From the NCBI GenBank assembly GCA_965223305.1, contig CBDCWT010000026.1:17812-81811 (forward strand): 64,000 bases of DNA. The letters are read 5' to 3'. The notes beneath the pieces were generated by a model. The model did no database searches, was not told where the DNA came from, and saw nothing but the letters and a program-made list of their open reading frames with translations. Of this stretch, positions 56,227 to 64,000 are shown in pieces; the stretch's first letter is position 1, and each line of letters starts with the position of its first letter. The position numbers and the translations under genes were made by a program. The stretch comes from CBDCWT01 sp965223305. GTDB taxonomy: Bacteria; Planctomycetota; Planctomycetia; Pirellulales; Pirellulaceae.

Positions 56227-57195
56227 TTAGCACGAGTCCCGGCAAAATCGGCTGCCTTGACAGACGTCGTGCCCGCACAGGAACTCCGCGATCGGCATCA
56301 CCCGCTTGCCCGCCGGCTGGATCGACTCGATGGCCAACAGCCCCTCGCCAGTCGCTACCAGCAGTCGGTCCGCCGTGCGATGCGCAACGGTTCCCTCCGG
56401 GTGGCCTGCGGCGTCGCCGGCCGAGACGGAAACTCGATCGAGAATCAGGCGAAGCAACTTGCCGTCGTCGCGTTTCCAATGCGTATAGGTACCAGGCCAT
56501 GGCTTGAGCCCTCGTACCTGGTTTGCCAATGCTGCGGCGGACCGTGACCAATCCACCTGACCATCCGACTTACGCAGCCGTGGGGCGCGGGTGACCAGAT
56601 CGCGATCTTGTGGGGTACCCAGAAGAGCAGTCCCGTCCCAAGCTGCTAGCATCTCGATCGCCGCTTCCACCGACCGGACGCCCATGACTGCCAGCCGCTG
56701 CTCCAGCTCACCGGCCGTCTCGTCGGGCGCGATCGCTGTGCGGTGCTGCACCAGACAGGGGCCGGCATCCAGCCGCGGGGTCATGTGTATCACGGACGTA
56801 CCGGTCTCCGCATCTCCATTCAATACCGCCCACTGAACCGGCGCGGCACCCCGGTACTTGGGAAGAAGAGACCCGTGGAGATTGATCCCTCCCAAAGACG
56901 CAACCGACAGTGCCTCGGCCGAGAGGATCTGGCCGTAATCACAGACCACCAACAGATCGGGACGCATGGCCATCAGCTGCTTGATAGCCGTGACGTGGTT
57001 GACGTCGCTCGGGCAAAGCACCTCGACGCCCAGTTCGGCGGCTGCCTCACGCATCGGGTTCGGCGGCGGCTTACCACGAGTGCGAACCGGCGGCTGTGGT
57101 CGCGTCACCAAAACAGCGACTTCACGTCGTGAAGCCACCAACCAGCGGAAAGATGGTACCGCGAACGGTCCTGTACCCATCATGATGATACGCAT
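56227..57195 (-). CDS. fmt: Methionyl-tRNA formyltransferase
   Basis: The enzyme formylates initiator Met-tRNA using 10-formyl-tetrahydrofolate. The start MRIIMMGTGPFAVPSFRWLV at 57195 is typical; a GTG lies five codons upstream. The catalytic segment NLHGSLLPKYRGAAPVQWAV has the conserved Asn and His, and DAETGTSVIHMTPRLDAGP follows. The C-terminal RNA-binding domain (about 200-320) is present. The stop codon TAA overlaps the TTAG flank of the miniature element. def lies upstream in the same direction with a gap of 115 bp. Confidence 0.95.
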   Translation of the reverse strand: MRIIMMGTGPFAVPSFRWLVASRREVAVLVTRPQPPVRTRGKPPPNPMREAAAELGVEVLCPSDVNHVTAIKQLMAMRPDLLVVCDYGQILSAEALSVASLGGINLHGSLLPKYRGAAPVQWAVLNGDAETGTSVIHMTPRLDAGPCLVQHRTAIAPDETAGELEQRLAVMGVRSVEAAIEMLAAWDGTALLGTPQDRDLVTRAPRLRKSDGQVDWSRSAAALANQVRGLKPWPGTYTHWKRDDGKLLRLILDRVSVSAGDAAGHPEGTVAHRTADRLLVATGEGLLAIESIQPAGKRVMPIAEFLCGHDVCQGSRFCRDSC

Positions 57196-57310
57196 AGCAC
57201 GATCGACCACACCCAGGCGGCTTCAATTGAGGAAAGCCCGTCAAGACGGGCCGTTGAGGCATTCCAGCGAGTCCGGCAGGTATTCTATTTGTCTATTTGG
57301 CGGCGGTGGG

Positions 57311-57889
57311 CTAACAATATCTGGCCTCCCACTCCGCCAACCGCTTGGCAATCGCCAGATCGTCAGCAATCTCCCCTGTCGACCTTCTGCTACGGAAGTC
57401 GGCCTCGAACTCATCCAGCACATCATCAACCTCAGCGCGGGCCGTCTCGCTCATTCGATCGACGAACAGCACACCATCCAGGTGATCCGTCTCGTGCTGA
57501 ACAACCCGCGCGAACAATCCCTCCAGGTCGGCTACAATCTCGCTTCCGTCGAGGCTGTACGCGTTGATGCGCACGTTTTTCGGTCGCTTGACCGGACCGT
57601 ACAAGTCAGGCAGGCTGAGGCAGCCTTCGTCCGCTTCTTCTGAGCCTTTGGGACGGCTGATCACGGGGTTAATGAAGACCAGCTCTTCGCCCTCCTGCGG
57701 GTCTGATTCGAGGTTCGCAACAAATAGGCGAATCGGTAGATCCACCTGGTTCGCCGCCAATCCCACACCGCGGGCCTCGTACATCAATCGAAACATCTCA
57801 TCGACAATCTCGCGCAACCGGCTGTCCACCCGCTTAATCGGTTTCGAGACGTGCCGCAATGTCGGATGAGGAAACGTTACGATCTGCAA
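57311..57889 (-). CDS. def: Peptide deformylase
   Basis: The enzyme removes the formyl group from new proteins. The length of 192 residues is normal. All three motifs are present: GVGLAANQ (41-48), EGCLSLP (88-94, metal ligand Cys90), and QHETDHLDG (131-139, His132 and His136 as ligands, Glu133 catalytic). It forms a typical pair with fmt downstream. Confidence 0.96.
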   Translation of the reverse strand: MQIVTFPHPTLRHVSKPIKRVDSRLREIVDEMFRLMYEARGVGLAANQVDLPIRLFVANLESDPQEGEELVFINPVISRPKGSEEADEGCLSLPDLYGPVKRPKNVRINAYSLDGSEIVADLEGLFARVVQHETDHLDGVLFVDRMSETARAEVDDVLDEFEADFRSRRSTGEIADDLAIAKRLAEWEARYC

Positions 57890-58302
57890 TCGATCACCCT
57901 GTGCTAGTAATGGTCAACGTCTTCGCGCCGCAAGTTTTCACTCCGGCTCCCCCCTCATCCGGCCTTCGGCCACCTTCTCCCCCAGCGGGGAGAAGGGACT
58001 TTCGTTGCGGCCAAACGCGCTGGGACATTTGGTCGCGCGGCAAGTCAGTCGCGGCTTGGTCGAGGTGTTTGACGAACAACCAAACTCTTGGCCGCAGGCA
58101 ACGGACCCGCGTTTACAAGACTCGTTTCGAAACGGAAACCACTCTAGGAACATCATACACATTCCGGGCAAAAAGGTAGCTGCAACTTCCAACAGCCAAC
58201 TACCAACTTGGCATGCCACGGGTTTGACCTACCGATAAGGAGGTTCTAGAATTTGTCGCCCAAGTTTCTCGGCACCCAAATTGCCAGCCTGTTCGGAGAT
58301 CG
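57890..58302. other. Intergenic region with one degraded repeat
   Basis: A 413-bp gap between divergent genes. At about 57945-58000 it has CTCATCCGGCCTTCGGCCAC and CCCCCAGCGGGGAGAAGG, a diverged relative of the GGCCCGAAGGGCC modules. No gene was seen. It should hold the promoters of def-fmt and of the ExbB operon. Confidence 0.5.
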
Positions 58303-59322
58303 GTGAGCCCCATCAATGTCAACTCGTGGCCTGGCAGGGTCCTTCTGTTTGGCGCGGCGTTCGCCTCTCCAACATTGGCGGAGGACACGGTAGTTCTCGA
58401 CGTTGGCCAGGACGGGCGGACGACGCGCGTTGTAGGCGAGGTGCTGGAGTATACCGGCGAGTGGCTGACGATACGTCGTTCCAGCGGTCGCAAAGAGCTG
58501 CTCGACAGTCGGCAGGTGCGGGAGGTGCAAACCACTTGGAACAAGGACTTCGAGTCCGCCGAGTCACAATTCAAAGGTGGTCACTGGGAGACAGCTTTCG
58601 ATTCCTATCGGCGGTCGTTTGCGGCGGAGCAGCGGGAATGGGCGAGGCGCCGCGTTGTCGCCCGGATGGTTTGGTGTTGTCAGTACCTCGGCCAGGTCAG
58701 CCGTGCTGTAACCGCATTTGAGTGGCTGTACCGAAGCGATCCCACGACGCAGCACTTTGCTGCCATTCCGTTGGCCTGGCTGGCGGACCCGCGTGCCGGG
58801 TCCTACCAAGAAGAAGCCGTAAAATGGCTAGCTAGCGACGCACCCTCCACGCGACTCATCGGCGCCAGCTGGCTGATTTCCACCGCTCAGCGCAGCGAGG
58901 CGATCCGCGTGCTGGAAGAACTCGACGCGCCCGACATGCGAATTGTCCATCTCGCCCAGGCGCAACTCTGGCGGACACGAGTGGGAACGGCGACTCCCGC
59001 ACAAATCAGCAGCTGGCGTCGACAACTCGACAAAATGCCGACCGCTATCCGAGCTGGCCCCTACTACACCTTGGCTCGAGCGTGGTCGCAACGAAAGCTG
59101 AGCGAGGACGCCGCCTTGGCCTTCCTGCGCGTGCCGATCCACTTCCAGCAACACCGCGGGCTGGCTGCCTACGCATTGGTCGCCGCTGGTCGGGAACTCG
59201 AAAAACTGGACCAACCCGAATCTGCCATCGTGCTCTATCGTGAGGTAGTCGCCGACCACTCTGAGTCACCTATCGCGAACGAGGCTCAGCGACAGCTATC
59301 TAGGCTGGGGTTGAACGAGTAG
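58303..59322 (+). CDS. Exported TPR-like protein, first gene of ExbB-ExbD operon
   Basis: The start is GTG 58303, with GGAG upstream. The protein has 339 residues with a signal peptide (RVLLFGAAFASPTLA, then EDTVV). The N-terminal beta part (VVGEVLEYTGEWLTIRRSSG) resembles a small barrel. The rest is helical-repeat like (AESQFKGGHWETAFDSYRRS, LDQPESAIVLYREVVADHSE). No family name can be given. It is 50 bp upstream of the exbB-like gene, as TolQ-TolR partners often have a TPR protein. Confidence 0.75.
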   Translation: MSPINVNSWPGRVLLFGAAFASPTLAEDTVVLDVGQDGRTTRVVGEVLEYTGEWLTIRRSSGRKELLDSRQVREVQTTWNKDFESAESQFKGGHWETAFDSYRRSFAAEQREWARRRVVARMVWCCQYLGQVSRAVTAFEWLYRSDPTTQHFAAIPLAWLADPRAGSYQEEAVKWLASDAPSTRLIGASWLISTAQRSEAIRVLEELDAPDMRIVHLAQAQLWRTRVGTATPAQISSWRRQLDKMPTAIRAGPYYTLARAWSQRKLSEDAALAFLRVPIHFQQHRGLAAYALVAAGRELEKLDQPESAIVLYREVVADHSESPIANEAQRQLSRLGLNE

Positions 59323-59372
59323 CATGCTAACATGCAGCAACTGAGATATGTTTCTCGCTCGGAGCCCCGCTG

Positions 59373-60200
59373 ATGCGCAACGTGGGTGACCTGCCGCGGC
59401 GGCACTGCCTGTCGTTTTCCTATTCCAACTACTCGCTGGCAGCGATACTGTCCCTCTGGCTCTGCCAACCGCGCAGCACAGCGGCACAGGAGACCAGCGG
59501 CACAGTGGATGCTCCCCAGGACGGCTTGCTGGACATCGTGTTCTCTGGAGGCTGGATCGGCCTGACGATCTTGTTGGTGCTGCTGGCTTTGTCCCTAACT
59601 GCAGCTTATTTGGTCTTCGACCATCTGATGACCCTTCGCCGCGGCGAAATCATGCCCGAGTCGCTAGGCGAGCGCGTGCAAAAGCTGTTGTTGGCGGGCC
59701 GCATTGATGAGGCAAACGAGCTGTGCCGAGCAACGCCGTCCTTTCTCTCCTTCGTGTTGCTCCATGGGTTGGCCGAGGTGGATGGTGGTTGGGCTGCTGT
59801 GGAAAAAGCGCTGGAGGACGCCACCGCAGAACAGTCAGCTCGCCTGCTGCGCAAGATCGAGTACCTGTCTGTGATTGGGAACATCGCTCCCATGGTCGGG
59901 CTCTTGGGCACTGTAACGGGGATGATCTTCGCTTTTCAGCAGGTGGCCAACACACAAGGGTCGGCAGGCGCGGGCGAGCTGGCGGAGGGCATCTACCAGG
60001 CGCTGATTACCACGGTCGGAGGACTCGTCGTCGCGATCCCGGCACTCGGAGCGTTCGCAGTTTTTCGCAATCGAGTGGATCAGCTGGTCGCCGAAGCCGC
60101 CTACGTCGCTCAGCATTCCTTTGCACCACTGAAACGAAGCCGTGCGGGCAAGACCGCAAAGCCCCACCCGCAGCCTCCGCCGGTTGGAGGAAGCCGCTAG
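59373..60200 (+). CDS. ExbB/TolQ-type proton channel
   Basis: The family builds the inner-membrane proton channel that powers outer-membrane processes through ExbD/TolR. The protein has 275 residues, with an N-terminal hydrophobic segment and three further helices: GWIGLTILLVLLALSLTAAY, GNIAPMVGLLGTVTGMIFAF and ALITTVGGLVVAIPALGAF. The family pattern GLLGTVTGMI is intact. The C-terminus is basic (KRSRAGKTAKPH). The stop codon overlaps the start of the next gene by one base (TAGTG). Confidence 0.93.
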   Translation: MRNVGDLPRRHCLSFSYSNYSLAAILSLWLCQPRSTAAQETSGTVDAPQDGLLDIVFSGGWIGLTILLVLLALSLTAAYLVFDHLMTLRRGEIMPESLGERVQKLLLAGRIDEANELCRATPSFLSFVLLHGLAEVDGGWAAVEKALEDATAEQSARLLRKIEYLSVIGNIAPMVGLLGTVTGMIFAFQQVANTQGSAGAGELAEGIYQALITTVGGLVVAIPALGAFAVFRNRVDQLVAEAAYVAQHSFAPLKRSRAGKTAKPHPQPPPVGGSR

Positions 60201-60628
60201 TGCGAGTCCCCAGCCATCTCCATCGGGGCGACGTCGCCTTCAACATGACGCCAATGATTGACGTCGTCTTCTTGTTGATCATTTTCTTTCTGGTCTCGAG
60301 CCATCTCGCCAAACAAGAAGCGCAGATGGAATTGCCGCTGCCGGTAGCGGAAAGCGGTGATTTGCCGGCCCCTGCTCCCAGCCGGCGATTGACACTCAAC
60401 GTGCTCGCCAGCGGCGAGTTGCGGCTGTCCGGGCGCGTGATCGAGCCCGACCAGCTGCAGTCGCGGTTGGCCGAGGCACGTGGTCGCGCCGGGCAGGGGT
60501 TCGAAGTCCGCATTCGTAGCGACCGAAACGTCCCCTACCGTCATGTCGAACCACTGATGTTGGCCTGCGCCCGGGTGGGTATCCCGCAAGTCACTTTCGC
60601 TGTCCTCGGGCCGGAGGACGCCAACTGA
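60200..60628 (+). CDS. ExbD/TolR family protein, first copy
   Basis: The GTG start at 60200 overlaps the exbB stop by one base. It encodes 142 residues. One N-terminal membrane helix carries the proton-relay Asp21 in FNMTPMIDVVFLLIIFFLVS. The periplasmic domain follows (RRLTLNVLASGELRLSGRVI, FEVRIRSDRNVPYRHVEPLM). Its stop overlaps the start of the second copy (TGATG). The frame is open far upstream in exbB, but only by overlap. Confidence 0.93.
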   Translation: MRVPSHLHRGDVAFNMTPMIDVVFLLIIFFLVSSHLAKQEAQMELPLPVAESGDLPAPAPSRRLTLNVLASGELRLSGRVIEPDQLQSRLAEARGRAGQGFEVRIRSDRNVPYRHVEPLMLACARVGIPQVTFAVLGPEDAN

Positions 60629-61086
60629 TGCGCCGGCCCTCGCTCTACCTCGATCGCCGCGAGACGCTCGACGTCAAAATGACGCCCATGATCGATGTGG
60701 TCTTCCTGTTGCTAGTCTTCTTTGTCTGGACGGCGAGCTTTCAAGTTGTGGAACGGATCTTACCAAGCTCGATCTCCCAAGCCGCGACCGGCGCCGAACA
60801 GCCGAGTGATCTCCCGCCGCCACCGGAAGCCGACTTCCCCGAGGTGACGATTCACATCGTGTGGACCAGCGACGGACCTCGATGGAGAGTAAACAGTCAA
60901 CGATTCAGTCAGCTGGAGGCGGTCAAAGCGCGTTTGCAGCAGATCTTTGAAATCAACGAGGCTGCTCCAGTGGTGATCCACCCAGACGCGGGCACTCCGC
61001 TGGGACACGTGATCGACATCTACGACACCGCGCGGTTGGTCGGTTTTTCCGAAATACAGTTTGCGGTCTCCGAGACTCGAGATTGA
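60628..61086 (+). CDS. ExbD/TolR family protein, second copy
   Basis: The protein has 152 residues. The membrane helix has Asp23 in KMTPMIDVVFLLLVFFVWTA. The periplasmic domain ends PVVIHPDAGTPLGHVIDIYD. The sequence differs clearly from the first copy, so the two are old paralogues. The start overlaps the stop of the first copy by one base. Confidence 0.93.
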   Translation: MRRPSLYLDRRETLDVKMTPMIDVVFLLLVFFVWTASFQVVERILPSSISQAATGAEQPSDLPPPPEADFPEVTIHIVWTSDGPRWRVNSQRFSQLEAVKARLQQIFEINEAAPVVIHPDAGTPLGHVIDIYDTARLVGFSEIQFAVSETRD

Positions 61087-61185
61087 CGGACGAACCCTGC
61101 ACAAGTGACATTTGCACTGGAAACAACAGACGGAAACAGACGGGCATGTGAACTGTGCCCGCTGCGGCCACGACCCTGAACGTCG

Positions 61186-63693
61186 ATGACACACCAAACG
61201 ATAGCGGCACTGTTATGCGCGACGGCTACCGTTTCGGCAGCCGAGTTAGACGACGGGTTCCTGGACGGGCTGCGTCAGCGGCGGCAGTTCTCCTTGGCAG
61301 CTTCTTTCTGCGAGTCGGAGCTCGCCCGCCTTCGCGATGCGCCGGAAACGGACTCTGTACGGCTCGCGGCACTGACAGCGCACTTGGTCCGAGTCCGTGC
61401 CGAGCAAGCACTACACGCAGCTCCCGAGGACCGCGAGCAGCACTGGAACCAGTCGCAGGCTGTCGCAACCACGTTCCTGGACAGGTACGCCGAGCATCCG
61501 CGCGGGATGCTCGTCCGGCTTCAAGCAGCCCTCGCCAACCTCGCTCGTGGCGAGCTGAATCGCAGAGAAGCCGAGCTTGCCGTCGACAAAGAGCAGATGC
61601 TGCAAACGGCACGGACGATTCTCAGACAGGCAGCTCGTCAGTTCGATGAAATCGAGCGAGAGTTAGTACAGATGATCGCACAACGTCACCGTGCCTCCGA
61701 TAACCAGCACGCGCTGACTGCTGAGGAACTGCGGTCACTGAAATGGCAAGCGCAATACGATCGGTCGCGTGTGCTGCGAAACCAGGCGCTCTGTTACGCC
61801 GCAGGAAGCCCAGATCGGATCGCTGCGCTCACCCAGGCGCTGGAGTACGTGCAAGCGCCGCTCAGGGAAATCTCAGAATCCGATCCGCTCGCGCAGCAGA
61901 TGCGTTTGGCGCACGCGACATGCCAGCGGCATATCGGCGACTTCGAGGCTGCCCAGCTGACCCTTCAGAGTCTCGCCGAAGGCGAACTGCCCAGCGAACT
62001 GGCGGTGGCTCGTGAAGCCGAGCAACTCCGCTTGCACATCGCAAGAGGCAATCTGAAGGAAGCACTCGATCGACTCACTCAGCGGCAGACCGCCTTGGGC
62101 TCCTCCGCCGATTTCGACTTCGCGCAACTGGAGGTCTATGTGGCACTCTGGCAGAATTCCGGGAGACAATCCGATTCGCCCGACGCTTCCTGGCGCGACA
62201 AGGCAGTTGCGACGGCCGAGCTGATCGAACGCTCGCACGGCCCGTACTGGGCGCGGCGTGCCGACCTCGCTTTGGTACGGGCCGGCCAGAACCGTGGCAG
62301 CGGCAGCCTGCCCATTTTGCTCCGCACGGCCGCCGACCTCTACACACGAGGGCAGCTGTCAGAAGCGGTCGTGGTCTATGACAAAGCTGCGAACGCTTCG
62401 CGACGAGCTGGCGACGCGGTCTCCGCGTTTGACTCGGCGTATCGAGCCGCTGCGGTTCAACAGCAACGAATGCTGTTCGCCGACGCGAGCGAGCGTTTTC
62501 GTACGCTAGCACTCGCGAACCGCGACGATTCTCGCGCAGCGGGCGCGCACCTGGTGGCGGCGGTCAACGCCGCAGAAGCCGTGCGGCGCGGAGACTTGGC
62601 ACTGAGCGAGTACCGTGATTTGCTGGACGAGCACACCGCCATTTGGCCGGAGAGTCAAACAGCCTCGACGGCTGCGATGTGGCGGAGTCAGATACACGCA
62701 CAGCAGGCCGAGTGGAAAGAAGCAGTGCAGGTGCTGCGGGCAGTGGTAGACCGTAAGAGCACCGATCCCAGCAGAACGTTCTCTGCTGCCGTTGAATCGC
62801 TCGGCAGCTATTGGCTTCGGTGGCTCGACGCAGCACCCGCCGAACAGCGGCCCGTGCTTAGCGCAGACGCTATGAGGTTCTTTGATCAACTTGTCTCAGT
62901 CGATCCAGGTACAGCTACCGCTCACGAAGGCGACGAACTATCTCGGGCGATGTGTGTCGCAGCATGTACCTCCGCTCAACTGCGTCTCCGTCACGCGCCG
63001 AACGAGGCGGCGATTGCCGAGCAACAGATTCAGCGTGCGTTTGCTCGGCCGCCGGATGACGAACGACTAGAGTTTCGGGCAAAGCTCTTGGTCAGCCTAT
63101 TGGTGGGGCTCCAACCGGGGCGCGGCGAGGAAGCTCGCCGGACCCTGAATGAAGTGACGTTCTCCGATCGATCTCAGGCGGTTTGGACGTTCGACACGTT
63201 ACAGGCACTTGCTCGCCGCAGGCCGCTGGACAACCTGTCACGGTGGGCAGTTTTGCAGCAAGCGGTAGCCGAACGTCTGCTGGCAGACGGCCAATGGCTG
63301 ACCCCCGCACAGCGCATCGAAATCGCGTTGCTACGCAGCCGGGCGCTGGCCGTGGTTGATACTCCAGCCGCGCTGGCAGTCCTGAAAGATCTGGCCGCCC
63401 GGCATGCCGATCAACCTGCGGTGCAAGACGCCTACGCCGAGATGTTGTTGGCTACCGATCAGGCGGAGACGCTGCAGCAGGCGCTCGCTGCCTGGCGGCG
63501 GATCGCGGCGGGCGCCGCCCCGCGAACCGAGCGATGGTATCAAGCGAAATTCTCGGTGGCCTCCGCTCTATTTCGCTTGGGCCAACCGTCCGACGCCGCC
63601 AAGCTGATCCGCTACCTTCAGCTGACGGAAGACCTGGAAGCTGCGGGCTACGCCGAACGTTTCGCGCAGCTCCTAAAGCAGTGCGAACAATAA
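61186..63693 (+). CDS. Exported TPR-type helical repeat protein, last gene of ExbB-ExbD operon
   Basis: The protein has 835 residues. It starts MTHQTIAALLCATATVSAAE, a signal peptide. The rest is an almost uninterrupted helical-repeat array with TPR character (LQSLAEGELPSELAVAREAE, AVVVYDKAANASRRAGDAVS, KEAVQVLRAVVDRKSTDPS). It is likely periplasmic and may bind the cell wall or an envelope partner. It is the last of five co-directional genes; the gap before it is 99 bp. Confidence 0.8.
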   Translation: MTHQTIAALLCATATVSAAELDDGFLDGLRQRRQFSLAASFCESELARLRDAPETDSVRLAALTAHLVRVRAEQALHAAPEDREQHWNQSQAVATTFLDRYAEHPRGMLVRLQAALANLARGELNRREAELAVDKEQMLQTARTILRQAARQFDEIERELVQMIAQRHRASDNQHALTAEELRSLKWQAQYDRSRVLRNQALCYAAGSPDRIAALTQALEYVQAPLREISESDPLAQQMRLAHATCQRHIGDFEAAQLTLQSLAEGELPSELAVAREAEQLRLHIARGNLKEALDRLTQRQTALGSSADFDFAQLEVYVALWQNSGRQSDSPDASWRDKAVATAELIERSHGPYWARRADLALVRAGQNRGSGSLPILLRTAADLYTRGQLSEAVVVYDKAANASRRAGDAVSAFDSAYRAAAVQQQRMLFADASERFRTLALANRDDSRAAGAHLVAAVNAAEAVRRGDLALSEYRDLLDEHTAIWPESQTASTAAMWRSQIHAQQAEWKEAVQVLRAVVDRKSTDPSRTFSAAVESLGSYWLRWLDAAPAEQRPVLSADAMRFFDQLVSVDPGTATAHEGDELSRAMCVAACTSAQLRLRHAPNEAAIAEQQIQRAFARPPDDERLEFRAKLLVSLLVGLQPGRGEEARRTLNEVTFSDRSQAVWTFDTLQALARRRPLDNLSRWAVLQQAVAERLLADGQWLTPAQRIEIALLRSRALAVVDTPAALAVLKDLAARHADQPAVQDAYAEMLLATDQAETLQQALAAWRRIAAGAAPRTERWYQAKFSVASALFRLGQPSDAAKLIRYLQLTEDLEAAGYAERFAQLLKQCEQ

Positions 63694-63703
63694 AGGGGCA
63701 GCC

Positions 63704-63806
63704 AGGTAGCCGAAGTCACCAGAGCTTGGGTCTCTCCGCGCCAGTAGCCGAAGTCGCCAGACTTTGGCCTCTCTGTGTCAGTAGCCGAAGTCGCCAGACT
63801 TTGGCT
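63704..63806 (-). repeat. Three tandem copies of a 37-38-bp repeat
   Basis: GTAGCCGAAGTC(A/G)CCAGA occurs at 63706, 63743 and 63781, with GCTTGGG or CTTTGG after it. The unit is a variant of the TAGCCGAACTCGCC module seen elsewhere in the window. Confidence 0.88.
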
Positions 63807-63848
63807 TTTCGGCGCGTTCCAACTCCGGCGAGTACCTTTGACACTCCG

Positions 63849-63953
63849 CTAGATCGAAAACACGTCGCGATTCCGTAGCGGGCGTAACGAACAGCAGGTC
63901 GCGCTGAACGCGATCAAGGATCCGATCGCTAGCAGGGACGTTTGCAGCAACAT
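63849..63953 (-). CDS. Possible 34-residue hydrophobic peptide
   Basis: The frame reads MLLQTSLLAIGSLIAFSATC and on to a stop after 34 residues. On the coding strand GAGAGGAGG lies about 7 bases before the ATG. It is short and its function is unknown. A longer overlapping frame is less likely because it ends in the tandem repeat. Confidence 0.3.
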   Translation of the reverse strand: MLLQTSLLAIGSLIAFSATCCSLRPLRNRDVFSI

Positions 63954-64000
63954 GGCGGGCCTCCTCTCGGCGGTGAAGCAAATGGTTCGGTTCGGCAGTG

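Noticed and set aside
57945..58000. Rho-independent terminator between def and the ExbB operon
   Set aside because: The palindrome lacks a T-run and matches a degraded member of the repeat family; the flanking genes are divergent, so a terminator is not needed there.
59723..60199. Longer upstream start for the first ExbD gene
   Set aside because: The upstream frame overlaps exbB in a different frame and lacks family character. The GTG at 60200 overlaps the exbB stop by one base and is followed at once by the family core.
63704..63806. Possible CRISPR array
   Set aside because: Only three units, spacers would be about 14 bases and are similar to each other, and no cas genes are near. The unit is a variant of the dispersed module.
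63778..63981. 67-residue minus-strand frame at the right edge
   Set aside because: Its last residues come from the tandem repeat. The shorter hydrophobic frame with a ribosome site is the better candidate.

Overview
The window looks like a chromosome segment of a planctomycete, most likely of the Pirellulales. The main evidence is three giant secreted proteins that begin with the planctomycete extracellular N-terminal motif (ESLEDRRLLAG, EQLEDRRLLS and the variant ILESRLPLTA). Supporting evidence is a Planctomycetes/Verrucomicrobia-restricted protein of the Minf_1886 type, many secreted proteins with no recognisable family, and GC-rich dispersed intergenic repeats. No rRNA, tRNA or CRISPR array was found.

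Layout. 1-5.9 kb: a giant minus-strand secreted protein, open at the left edge, with a peptidase-like domain, two near-identical 0.75 kb modules and one apparent frameshift. 7.1-11.5 kb: a frameshifted thiamine-diphosphate 2-oxoacid decarboxylase, then ilvH and ilvC with two small companions. 11.7-15.7 kb: pentapeptide-repeat protein, ScpA, an RNase Z-like hydrolase and HemW. 15.8-21.7 kb: a 1326-residue orphan protein and a divergent secreted beta-propeller protein. 22-26 kb: small proteins, EfpL (YeiP-type EF-P paralogue), ProC and a proline-rich exported protein. 26.0-27.9 kb: a complete group II intron. 28.1-31.5 kb: selB-selA. 31.6-46.5 kb: a nucleotidyltransferase-fold protein, an exported protein, a 2950-residue subtilase-containing surface protein, a small membrane protein and a 1021-residue FG-GAP/Calx-beta surface protein. 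47-56 kb: penicillin acylase family hydrolase, two response regulators, a ricT-Minf_1886 operon and miaB. 56.2-57.9 kb: def-fmt. 58.3-63.7 kb: a five-gene TPR-ExbB-ExbD-ExbD-TPR operon.

Most of the ordinary genes are housekeeping: branched-chain amino acid synthesis (ilvH, ilvC), proline synthesis (proC), translation and tRNA modification (efpL, def, fmt, miaB, selAB), chromosome segregation (scpA) and heme handling (hemW). The accessory signal lies in the surface proteins and between genes. Two giant proteins share a C-terminal cassette of about 390 residues (Ig-like, cohesin-like, two dockerin-like motifs, IPPIPGG tail).

Intergenic DNA is filled with a modular repeat family. The group II intron sits exactly inside one such repeat, and the window also holds an uninterrupted copy of the target that fixes both splice junctions. 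A 174-bp miniature inverted-repeat element is present twice, flanked each time by TTAG that overlaps the stop codon of a gene. These mobile and repeat features are the most unusual content. No new defence or metabolic system could be supported.
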